From Flavobacteriales bacterium (GTDB taxonomy: Bacteria > Bacteroidota > Bacteroidia > UBA10329): a stretch of DNA of 42,537 nucleotides. The notes beneath the pieces were generated by a model. The model did no database searches and was not told the origin of the DNA. It saw only the letters and a program-made list of their open reading frames with translations. The position numbers were made by a program, and so were the translations under genes. Numbering within the stretch: position 1 is the first letter of the stretch; each line of letters opens with the position of its first letter. The DNA lies in assembly GCA_020635535.1 (NCBI GenBank), contig JACJZP010000024.1, positions 1 through 42,537 of the forward strand, given 5' to 3'. Shown here one piece after another: positions 16,301-22,843 of this stretch.

Positions 16301-17031
16301 TGCAGGAATACAACAGAACGCTGAATGAACTGGTGAGGAGTGCCGAACTACTGGCTAGATCGGAGCGTGAAAGCGCTTGGCGCGAAATGGCCAAACAGGT
16401 TGCTCACGAGATCAAAAATCCGCTAACGCCAATGAAGTTGAGCATTCAGATGCTTCAACGTAGCAAGAACGATGGCGCGGAAGATCTGAACGAACGTATT
16501 GAACGAACCACCAAAACACTCATCGAGCAGATTGACACACTGTCCAACATCGCAACGGAATTCTCATCCTTTGCGCAGATGCCAAAGTCGAATATTGAGC
16601 GTATCAACCTGAAGGAATTGTTGGAGAGTGCCGCAGAACTGCATCGCAATTCTGAAGCAACCGTTACGCTAAATATTGAAGCCGGTGAGAACAGCTTTGC
16701 ACAAGCGGACCGTGAGCAGATGCTTCGGGTATTCACCAATCTGATCAAGAATGGCATTCAGGCAACGCCTGATCATGTCCGACCAGAAATAACCCTTGGC
16801 CTGATAAGGAAAGGCTCCAATTGGATAGCATCGGTAAAAGACAGTGGCTCAGGCATTCCTGAAGAGCTGCGCGAGAAGATCTTTGTTCCCAATTTCACCA
16901 CAAAATCATCCGGAATGGGACTTGGATTAGCCATGGTCAAAAACATTGTTGAGACCTGTAATGGCAAGATCTGGTTTGAATCAGAGATCGGTAAAGGAAC
17001 CGTTTTCTATATCTCTTTGCCGGCCGACTGA
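13345..17031 (+). CDS. NtrY-like membrane sensor histidine kinase (1228 aa)
   Basis: Large multi-pass kinase. An N-terminal membrane helix (about 30-50) is followed by a periplasmic stretch, then a block of about seven or eight helices (roughly 230-465), a second extracytoplasmic region, a further helix pair, a third sensor region with a helix near 925-945, HAMP (about 945-1000), HisKA with phospho-acceptor H1021 in AHEIKNPLTPMKLS, and HATPase_c with N box NLIKNGIQAT, G1 DSGSGIP and G2 GMGLGLAM. This layout resembles Bacteroidetes NtrY-like kinases. No response regulator is adjacent, so the partner is elsewhere. A perfect TATCTTTG box at 13389-13396 lies inside the first codons, so TTG 13417 may be the real start. 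The 3' end overlaps the convergent transporter gene by 25 bp. Confidence 0.88.
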   Translation: MRQDRPKWNGLCSNIIFEHIAYCALTGQLRNFIVLLALTVAAGTVGNLLSSGNELEKLRENAESIQWSISEMDTELQQVLSRIKEDDVELNSFRSLWNEKRIGLIVYQDNRAVHWTTNVIPFKESFDDRHRPSDGIVHLIHSWYLCRTIEHDGQLLVAYALLASDFDFENRYIENGWSKHITADPRFRLTQSELQQYPIQLDGQASNIGLRVVERKSSNGHFNLDTAAWLAFIILLLITIWFSANWIGTFTSVTVSDILFVFLLVIVRALMIWWEMPSGLYSSELFGPTPHATSAFIPSLGDLILHLVTIYLFLLRIGNRKWRIENQYLQAFLSISFPVMLIWPLWYLFHILVINSSFSLDLNSPFSLNAYSFIGLGTSFLGLLNFYLIYRKLTLLLEPDQRTWKVILPWLILGTVVLFVLLDQSSFGMATALSSGVLLGFLMLSRQWLENRSGIYYHAPNVLVFSILACLMLTDATTQNEHEVRATLARKLDQKQDPITEFLFNDLQEEISSDRQLRVALSAEVLNSEAVLGNIHQKLSYDHWNRYQNIIDIFNSDGGLMMSDRDRTGPNYFELQNVYENAVPTIAENLRYVSALGTQGGYLARIEIQYPRRKEKLITFITLIPEKSDDILGFTDLFVDEEFSTSRQLEGYSYAIYQDGELLDGNGDFAYSLRSQNYQQLQGDVSCINNDGYSHLVTKPVEGRLVVVSKPENGVLDFLTTFSYLFLFYLACTGVVAMLSGRLIRGIRERTSFRNRINLAMSSVSFISLLLIGVLTVIYVINEYNDRNKEMISEKSKSVLIELEHKLQSQGPLENNQEMISVLLNKFSKVFFTDINLYQLDGHLLATSRPRLFDEGLMAEVIDPEAYEEMRFGQRSSFIHEETIGKLTYLTAYVPFRDEKGQVVAFMSLPYFARQFGLQQEIFALLATLTNIYVFLILISVVLALFISNRITEPLRIIRESLRNLKLDQANRAIEWQSNDEIGQLVQEYNRTLNELVRSAELLARSERESAWREMAKQVAHEIKNPLTPMKLSIQMLQRSKNDGAEDLNERIERTTKTLIEQIDTLSNIATEFSSFAQMPKSNIERINLKELLESAAELHRNSEATVTLNIEAGENSFAQADREQMLRVFTNLIKNGIQATPDHVRPEITLGLIRKGSNWIASVKDSGSGIPEELREKIFVPNFTTKSSGMGLGLAMVKNIVETCNGKIWFESEIGKGTVFYISLPAD
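13389..13396 (+). promoter_or_regulatory. -7 box TATCTTTG within the 5' end of the kinase frame
   Basis: Perfect TAnnTTTG located 44 bp downstream of ATG 13345 and 21 bp upstream of an in-frame TTG (13417) that precedes the first membrane helix. No good -33 box. Confidence 0.4.
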
Positions 17032-17909
17032 ACCTTCGGTTTCTTGCTTACCAGATAAACCCCTGTGCAGATCAGAATGGCCGAACCGACCTTGATCCAA
17101 TCAAGACTGTCTTTTCCCCAAGCAATGGCAAATGAGGCAGCCAAAAGTGGTTGCAGATAGATGTATGTACTCACCACAGAAGGACTCACATATCGCAACG
17201 CCAATGTGTTGAACAGATAGGCGAAGAAGCTCAATCCGACCACCACAAAAACTACCGCCCAAACGATGTGTGGCGGAAAGCTTTGCCACTCGATTTGGGT
17301 GAATTCCGAATATCCAAAAGGCAACACCAGAAACAGGCCGAACAGGAATATCCACTTCACAACCGTGATGGGATGGTACCGTTTCATCAATGGTGAAATG
17401 AGCACCAGATAAACTCCGTAAGAAGACGCGTTTACCCACACCATCAGATCGCCAATAAACGTGTTACTGCTGAACGAAAGTTTCTTGCCGACCAATAGAA
17501 TGAGAAGCGTCCCAACCAATCCAAGGAAGATTCCCAGTGTCTTAGTTTTAGTAATGCGCTCTTTGATCATAATGGATGCAACGATCAGCACCAGAATCGG
17601 GGTTGAGGTCATGATTACGGCCGCGTTGATCGGGTGCGTGTAGTTCAACCCTTTGAAGAACATGAGCTGGTTGATGGCTATGCCGAATAGGGCCGCCACA
17701 GCGAGTTTGGGCAAATCCTTTTTGTCCAGTTTTTCTTTGACGAAAAGACCTGCAATCCAAAATAGGGATACCGCCCCCAAACAGCGCAGCAGAATAAACC
17801 CGAACGGCTGTATGTAATCTGGCATCACCTCTTTGGCAATGCTGTAATTGGCTCCATAAATGAGGTTAGCACCGAGCAGCGCCAAATGGGCAAGCAGTTG
17901 CTTATTCAC
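17007..17909 (-). CDS. EamA/DMT-family transporter (300 aa)
   Basis: Ten hydrophobic helices arranged as two EamA repeats: the first half starts LLGANLIYGANYSIAKEVMP, with FILLRCLGA in helix two; the second half starts near residue 150 with WVNASSYGVYLVL. This is the drug/metabolite transporter fold, usually an inner-membrane exporter of amino acids or metabolites; the substrate cannot be read. The start is GTG 17909, inside the end of the ArsC-like gene (8-bp overlap), so both are one transcription unit. The 3' end runs 25 bp into the convergent kinase gene. Confidence 0.88.
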   Translation of the reverse strand: MNKQLLAHLALLGANLIYGANYSIAKEVMPDYIQPFGFILLRCLGAVSLFWIAGLFVKEKLDKKDLPKLAVAALFGIAINQLMFFKGLNYTHPINAAVIMTSTPILVLIVASIMIKERITKTKTLGIFLGLVGTLLILLVGKKLSFSSNTFIGDLMVWVNASSYGVYLVLISPLMKRYHPITVVKWIFLFGLFLVLPFGYSEFTQIEWQSFPPHIVWAVVFVVVGLSFFAYLFNTLALRYVSPSVVSTYIYLQPLLAASFAIAWGKDSLDWIKVGSAILICTGVYLVSKKPKVQSAGKEI

Positions 17910-18258
17910 TTAACGCTACCTTGGCGGCTTCCACGGTTTTCTTGGCATTGCCCACAAAGACCTCATCCCCTATCCAAATGAGAGGACGTTTCAGAAACGT
18001 GTATTCTTCCAAAATGTACTTGCGATAATCAGCTTCTGTCAGGTTCATTTCATTCAGACCCATGCTGCGGAATTTCATGGCCCGTTTGCTGAAAAGCGCT
18101 TCATACGAACCGACCTTCTCCTTGGCAGCATCCAACTCTTCAGCACTGATGTTTTCCACTTTAATGTCTTGCATTTCAAAGCCTTTGGATTCAAGACCGA
18201 GTTCTTTGATTATTCGCTGACAGGTATCGCAAGTAGATAGATGATGGATTTTTTGCAC
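17902..18258 (-). CDS. ArsC/Spx-family thioredoxin-fold protein (118 aa)
   Basis: Small thioredoxin-fold protein with the HLSTCDTCQRI motif near the N-terminus (a CxxC where arsenate reductases have CxxS/CxxxR) and the family segments FSKRAMKFR and the conserved KRPLIW. Family members are arsenate-reductase-like or Spx-like; the activity here is unknown. GTG 18258 is preferred to ATG 18291: it gives MQKIHHLSTC, the usual family N-terminus and a length of about 118, and a TATCTTCG promoter box at 18276-18283 lies inside the longer version. It overlaps the DMT transporter start by 8 bp. Confidence 0.82.
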   Translation of the reverse strand: MQKIHHLSTCDTCQRIIKELGLESKGFEMQDIKVENISAEELDAAKEKVGSYEALFSKRAMKFRSMGLNEMNLTEADYRKYILEEYTFLKRPLIWIGDEVFVGNAKKTVEAAKVALSE

Positions 18259-18275
18259 GAGAACTGATTTGGCCG

Positions 18276-18283
18276 CGAAGATA
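18276..18283 (-). promoter_or_regulatory. -7 box TATCTTCG for the ArsC-like/DMT operon
   Basis: One mismatch to TAnnTTTG on the minus strand, 17 nt upstream of GTG 18258. It decides the start of the ArsC-like gene. Confidence 0.45.
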
Positions 18284-18304
18284 AGGTGCATTGGTAACCT
18301 TACC

Positions 18305-18327
18305 TATCTGATGCCGTATTTCAGATA
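18305..18327. promoter_or_regulatory. Inverted repeat TATCTGA-N9-TCAGATA between divergent genes
   Basis: Perfect 7-bp arms at 18305-18311 and 18321-18327, between the divergent ArsC-like and BLUF genes and 17 bp before the BLUF ATG. It has the size of a dimeric regulator site and lacks a T tract, so it is not a terminator. Confidence 0.4.
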
Positions 18328-18344
18328 ACGTCTAACCACCTACC

Positions 18345-18761
18345 ATGTTCTACCTTATTTACAGCAGCAAGGCTGTTCCGCAGATCTCTGAAAATGAGCT
18401 TCGTGATATTATATCAGCAGCCGAACGGAACAACAGAGAGAATAACATTACTGGACTTTTGATCTTTTACAACGGCACCTTCATACAAATGTTGGAGGGC
18501 GATGAAAGTGCCGTGATGGAAACGTTTGATAAGATTGAAGAGGACGAGCGCCACACTGCCGTACTGAAATTATTCTCGGGCAACGAGGAAAAACGTCATT
18601 TCCCAGATTGGAAAATGGCCCTTAGGGTGGTTAACGAAGCGACTTTCAATAAGATCGATGCCTATGAAACCCTTGAAGAAGGAGACCGATTCCTGAATCA
18701 GATCAAAGATGACCACATTGGCCTACGTATGCTTCGATACTTCTACGATATGAAGAAGTAG
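18345..18761 (+). CDS. Stand-alone BLUF-domain blue-light photoreceptor (138 aa)
   Basis: FAD-binding BLUF protein of the short Slr1694/PixD type. The critical residues align: Tyr6 in LIYSS, Asn29/Asn30 in ERNNRENNITGLL, Gln48 in FIQMLEG, and Trp89 and Met91 in FPDWKMAL; DERH (67-70) is also conserved. Light would rearrange hydrogen bonds around flavin through Tyr6 and Gln48. There is no attached output domain; the last ~45 residues form the usual C-terminal cap helices. It therefore acts through a partner protein, not identifiable here. It is transcribed alone, divergent from the ArsC-like operon, with a palindrome in the shared promoter region. Confidence 0.93.
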   Translation: MFYLIYSSKAVPQISENELRDIISAAERNNRENNITGLLIFYNGTFIQMLEGDESAVMETFDKIEEDERHTAVLKLFSGNEEKRHFPDWKMALRVVNEATFNKIDAYETLEEGDRFLNQIKDDHIGLRMLRYFYDMKK

Positions 18762-18771
18762 CCTCGAACTG

Positions 18772-20847
18772 CTATTGTACCACCAATTTTTTCACTGATC
18801 GGCCGCTGTTTCCTTCTACTGTAACGAGGTAAACGCCTGCCGCACCCAACTGGTCGCGGCCCAATTCAAATCGATGGTTGCCCACATTCAGTTGTCCGGT
18901 GTAAACATTCAGAATCTGTTTACCAGCAACATCCATAACTGCAATGGAGTAACTATCGCTATTGGTGGTTTCTACGTTTATGACCGCATCTGAACTCATC
19001 GGGTTCGGTGAGATTGTGAATCCGAAATCCGATTGCTGATCTCCAATTCCAAGAGGACCAGAGATCTGAATGTCATCAATGAAAATATTGTTGCCCGCAT
19101 CGCTTGTTCCCTGAAACTTGACCAGTAAGTGTTCCTCATTCGCGTAAGCGCTCAGATTCACGTTGATCAATTCCCAATCGCTTTGCGAACTCGGTGTAAA
19201 AGCCGAACTCTGCGTACCGCTGACCGTTGCCAAAGAAACCCCGCTTTTGTTGTAGCGAAGGGCCCAGGTCTCACCACAATCTTTAGACACGTAAACGCGA
19301 AGCTTATCCGACTGCCCAGATTTTTGTTTGTAAGCAAGACGGAAATAGAGATCCGGGTCATTCATCAGCGTCATGTTAACCGATGGAAGTTGGAACTCAT
19401 CTTCACTACCAACAGGGTTTCCGTCATTGCACCACAACACAATTGACCTATTGCCAGAGTACGAAAAATCGTTCTCATCCCAAGTATTTCCCAATCCATC
19501 ACTTATTACCAAATAGTCTTCCTCGGTTTCCTCAAAACCTTCGAAACTGAAATAACTGTTTACCTCTGCAGAACTAGGAATTACCGTTACGTAGTCTGTC
19601 TGGGTTTGCGAATCGGTACCCTGCGCATTGGAAACGGTCTGTGTAACCGAGTAAACACCCGTGGCATTATAGACCACTGTTGGGTTTGCCGAAGATGAAG
19701 AACTTGGCGTAGCCCCTGGAAAATCCCAACTGTAAGTGGTTGGCTCTCCATTGTAAGAACCATCTGTGAAGGTTATGGGTTCTCCTGCACAAACAATTCT
19801 TCGTTCAGCAGAGAACTGCGCCTTTGGTGCACATGGTGTTTCAGGCAATAGCACTCCAGTGGCTGTTAAATTGGAATTGGACCATACGTTACTTCTTGTG
19901 CCAGAAAGCACCGCATCCATACGCGATTTCTGATCCAACGTAAACATGTTCTGGCATGCCCCGTTCGAGTAATCCATGTAATTCTCCACCTGGTCTGGAA
20001 GATCCGGATTATCGTTGCTACAAGTGTTTGCATTCTGAGGACAATTGCTCGGTGTGGCATCTGCCTGTGGCGGAGTATCATCGCAACCATCATCAAAAAA
20101 ACCTCCATTGCACCCTCCTTGAAAAGTGTGAAAAAGGCCGAACCAATGGCCAGCCTCGTGCGTCAGCGTTCTACCGTTACTGCCATTGAAAGCCGATGTG
20201 CCAATACTTCCAATGTAATCTGCACGAACCACAACACCATCTGTTTGAGCATTTCCAAAACCTGGAAATTGAGCATAACCCAACGTGGTGCCTTGGCCTC
20301 CACTGTTGTCAATGGTTGCCACTACCCAAACATTGAAATACTTGTTGCTCGGCCAATAGCTCACACCTTTAACCCCGTTTTCGTCAGAAGCATTGTAAGT
20401 AAGTGGCGACCAAACCCTAACCACACCATCCGTGCAATTACCCTGCGGGTCGAGTTTGGCCAATCGGAATTCAATATTGATGTCAGCTGCCACTGGTTGG
20501 AAAACAGGTCGGGTATTGGTCGTATCCTCATTCAGTCTGCGATAATCCTCGTTAAGTATGCGCATCTGATCCTCGATCTGCTCATAGCTGATATTCTCTG
20601 GCCCACCCTGATGAATTACATGGAACACGGTTGGGATGATATGTACACCTCCGGCACGTTCATCTTCAAAGCCATCTCGCTTTAGCAATTCTGCTCTTGC
20701 ACTGAGGTCGGAAATGACCTGAAGACCCGATGGATCATCAGCAAGCATTTTTTCCAAATGTTCGTCAAAACCGCAATGGGCATCTTGGGCATTTGCGGCA
20801 AAAAACGCCAATAGAACAGACAATAAAGTGGTAATAGAATATTTCAT
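18772..20847 (-). CDS. Secreted M43 metalloprotease with PKD and T9SS domains (691 aa)
   Basis: The start is ATG 20847 (MKYSITTLLSVLLAFFAANAQ, signal peptide) and not 20919: a TACCTTTA box at 20866-20873 lies within the longer frame. The pro-region is followed by the M43 catalytic domain with canonical HEAGHWFGLFH (HExxHxxGxxH) and Met-turn NYMDYS; a cysteine-rich loop (GGCNGGFFDDGCDD...) is typical of the family. Next come a PKD domain (TTYSWDFPGATPSSS...GVYSVTQTVSNAQG), a jelly-roll region (ILLVKFQGTSDAGNNIFIDDI-like) and a T9SS type A tail (ISPNPMSSDAVINV...GVYLVTVEGNSGRSVKKLVVQ). It is paralogous to the protease at 10277-12388. Confidence 0.92.
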   Translation of the reverse strand: MKYSITTLLSVLLAFFAANAQDAHCGFDEHLEKMLADDPSGLQVISDLSARAELLKRDGFEDERAGGVHIIPTVFHVIHQGGPENISYEQIEDQMRILNEDYRRLNEDTTNTRPVFQPVAADINIEFRLAKLDPQGNCTDGVVRVWSPLTYNASDENGVKGVSYWPSNKYFNVWVVATIDNSGGQGTTLGYAQFPGFGNAQTDGVVVRADYIGSIGTSAFNGSNGRTLTHEAGHWFGLFHTFQGGCNGGFFDDGCDDTPPQADATPSNCPQNANTCSNDNPDLPDQVENYMDYSNGACQNMFTLDQKSRMDAVLSGTRSNVWSNSNLTATGVLLPETPCAPKAQFSAERRIVCAGEPITFTDGSYNGEPTTYSWDFPGATPSSSSSANPTVVYNATGVYSVTQTVSNAQGTDSQTQTDYVTVIPSSAEVNSYFSFEGFEETEEDYLVISDGLGNTWDENDFSYSGNRSIVLWCNDGNPVGSEDEFQLPSVNMTLMNDPDLYFRLAYKQKSGQSDKLRVYVSKDCGETWALRYNKSGVSLATVSGTQSSAFTPSSQSDWELINVNLSAYANEEHLLVKFQGTSDAGNNIFIDDIQISGPLGIGDQQSDFGFTISPNPMSSDAVINVETTNSDSYSIAVMDVAGKQILNVYTGQLNVGNHRFELGRDQLGAAGVYLVTVEGNSGRSVKKLVVQ

Positions 20848-20865
20848 ACTGGTTTGAATAATGCT

Positions 20866-20873
20866 TAAAGGTA
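20866..20873 (-). promoter_or_regulatory. -7 box TACCTTTA for the M43 protease
   Basis: Seven of eight positions of TAnnTTTG, 18 bp upstream of ATG 20847 on the minus strand. Confidence 0.4.
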
Positions 20874-20915
20874 CGGAGACCCGTATCCCGAATTTGTACT
20901 GCAAGTTACTTAGGT

Positions 20916-22055
20916 TCAATCAAGCGCTGATTTCAGGTCTGCAATTAGATCATCGGCATCCTCAATTCCAATGCTCAATCGGATAAGCGAATCAACCACT
21001 CCGGTCTTTTCCCTTTCTTCCTTCGGGATGGATGCGTGCGTCATAGTTGCCGGATGCCCGATCAACGATTCCACTCCTCCGAGGCTTTCTGCCAATGAGA
21101 ATAGATGTGTTGCTGAAAGCACTTTAGTTGCGGCTTCAACGGTGTTCTCTTTCAGTGTAAATGATACCATACCCCCGAATCCGTTCATTTGGCTTTTAGC
21201 CACTTCGTGATTTGGATGAGATTCAAATCCTGGCCAATAAACCTTGTCCACTTTTGGGTGATCCTTCAGCCATGTGGCAACAACTTTTCCGTTCTCGCAA
21301 TGCTGTTTCATGCGGATATTGAGGGTCTTCAGTCCGCGAAGCACCAAGAAGCTGTCCATTGGTCCGCAGACCGCACCGCTACTGTTCTGAATGAAATACA
21401 TCCGCTCAGCAAGTTTTTCATCTCTTACAACCAAAGCGCCCATTACCACATCCGAGTGCCCTCCCAAGTATTTTGTAACCGAATGCATCACGATGTCCGC
21501 TCCAAGATCAAGCGGTTGCTGAAGTGCGGGTGTAGCGAACGTGTTGTCTACGCAGAGTAGCGCCCCGGCAGACTTTGCCACTTCCGACATCGCTTTGATG
21601 TCGATCACATTCATCATTGGGTTGGTCGGTGTTTCCACCCAAATAAGCTTGGTATTGCTGTTCACTTTGGCTTTCACGGTTTCCACATCGCCCATTGGTA
21701 CAAAGTGGAATTTCACTCCAAAGCCCTCATAGATCTTGGTGAAAAGGCGATACGTTCCGCCATACAGATCGTTGGTGCTGATCACCTCATCTCCGGGTTT
21801 CAGCATTTTTATAACGCAATCAATTGCAGCCATTCCGCTACCGAAACAGGCTCCGTATTTTCCATTTTCCAACTCAGCAATGGCGTTTTCGAGCGCATTT
21901 CGAGTTGGGTTTCCCGTACGCGAATACTCGTATCCTTTGTGGTCGCCAGGCGCGGCCTGCACGTAGGTTGATGTTTGGTAAATAGGCGTCATGATGGCGC
22001 CTGTGGTTGGGTCTGGTTCTACCCCTGCGTGAACTGCTTTTGTTCCGAATTTCAT
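20916..22055 (-). CDS. Cystathionine gamma-synthase/gamma-lyase family PLP enzyme (379 aa)
   Basis: Cys/Met-metabolism PLP enzyme of the MetB/MetC/CGL group, acting in transsulfuration between cysteine, homocysteine and methionine. Visible family motifs: GYEYSRTGNPTR (PLP phosphate contact from the neighbouring subunit), FGSGMAAID, VETPTNPMMNVIDI, the aspartate in CVDNTFATPALQQPL, and the Schiff-base lysine in HSVTKYLGGHSDVVMG. The length matches the family (~380 aa). Start ATG 22055 (MKFGTKAVHAG) fits relatives; ATG 22091 would add 12 residues with no family support. Synthase and lyase cannot be separated by eye. No pathway neighbour is adjacent. Confidence 0.9.
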   Translation of the reverse strand: MKFGTKAVHAGVEPDPTTGAIMTPIYQTSTYVQAAPGDHKGYEYSRTGNPTRNALENAIAELENGKYGACFGSGMAAIDCVIKMLKPGDEVISTNDLYGGTYRLFTKIYEGFGVKFHFVPMGDVETVKAKVNSNTKLIWVETPTNPMMNVIDIKAMSEVAKSAGALLCVDNTFATPALQQPLDLGADIVMHSVTKYLGGHSDVVMGALVVRDEKLAERMYFIQNSSGAVCGPMDSFLVLRGLKTLNIRMKQHCENGKVVATWLKDHPKVDKVYWPGFESHPNHEVAKSQMNGFGGMVSFTLKENTVEAATKVLSATHLFSLAESLGGVESLIGHPATMTHASIPKEEREKTGVVDSLIRLSIGIEDADDLIADLKSALD

Positions 22056-22096
22056 GTGTTTTGGTTTTGTCCCGTTCATATTTCCTAACATGGAAA

Positions 22097-22125
22097 TTCC
22101 CCCTTTGGGGGATGGAGGGGGCTGG
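22097..22125. repeat. Short palindromic repeat (CCCCCTTTGGGGG-type)
   Basis: TTCCCCCTTTGGGGGATGGAGGGGGCTGG, upstream of the PLP enzyme start. It is related to the copies at 23488, 26819 and 28120. Confidence 0.65.
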
Positions 22126-22174
22126 CAAATGTATAGGAATCTTTATACTAGTTTCATGACCCAAAGCACCTAGC

Positions 22175-22843
22175 ATGGCAGATTCTAAAGAAGGTTTCAT
22201 TCCGTACCAGTCATTGAACTTTTCGGAAGTCGAAATGAAGCAACGTGCTGAAGACTTTTTCCGCTTTATGGACAAGCGCAGATCACTGCGTGTTTTCTCC
22301 GACAAACCCGTTCCTAAGGAGGTAATTGAAACCCTGATCAGAACAGCATCTACAGCCCCAAGTGGCGCACATATGCAACCGTGGACCTTTTGTGCGGTGA
22401 GTTCGGCAGAGATAAAGTCGAAGATTCGTGAAGCAGCAGAAAAGGAGGAATACGAGAACTACCACGGACGAATGAGCGACCGTTGGTTGAAGGACCTCGA
22501 ACCTTTCGGAACAGATCACATCAAACCATTCTTGGAAATCGCGCCTTGGCTTATCATCGTCATGAAGCGTTCGTACGAATTTGTTGATGGCGAAAAGAAG
22601 AACAACTACTACTCCACAGAAAGTGTCGGACTGGCCGCAGGTTTTCTTTTGGCTGCAATACACAACGCTGGTCTGGTAGCATTGACACACACGCCAAGCC
22701 CAATGAATTTCCTTGCCAAAGTGTTAGAACGACCCGAGAATGAAAAGCCGTTTCTGCTCATTCCTGTCGGGTATCCTGCGGAGAATGCGGAAGTGCCTGA
22801 TCTTACACGAAAGCCGCTGAAAGAAGTGGCCGTATTCTATTGA
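22175..22843 (+). CDS. Nitroreductase-fold flavoprotein, iodotyrosine deiodinase (IYD) type (222 aa)
   Basis: FMN-dependent nitroreductase-superfamily enzyme. The N-terminal FMN motif RRSLRVFSDKPVP and TAPSGAHMQPWTF fit the IYD subfamily. The three lid residues that bind the zwitterion of iodotyrosine in vertebrate IYD (Glu153, Tyr157, Lys178) appear with identical spacing: Glu92, Tyr96 and Lys117 in EEYENYHGRM...FGTDHIKPFL. GLAAGFLLAAIHNAGL and the TPSPMNFL segment complete the fold. Bacterial homologues are known to dehalogenate halotyrosines in vitro; the natural substrate is uncertain. The gene stands alone, and its last 7 bp overlap the end of the convergent glycosyltransferase gene. Confidence 0.88.
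   Translation: MADSKEGFIPYQSLNFSEVEMKQRAEDFFRFMDKRRSLRVFSDKPVPKEVIETLIRTASTAPSGAHMQPWTFCAVSSAEIKSKIREAAEKEEYENYHGRMSDRWLKDLEPFGTDHIKPFLEIAPWLIIVMKRSYEFVDGEKKNNYYSTESVGLAAGFLLAAIHNAGLVALTHTPSPMNFLAKVLERPENEKPFLLIPVGYPAENAEVPDLTRKPLKEVAVFY

Noticed and set aside
20848..20919. Longer N-terminus of the second M43 protease (start 20919)
   Set aside because: It would precede the signal peptide, overlap the PLP-enzyme gene and contain the promoter box.
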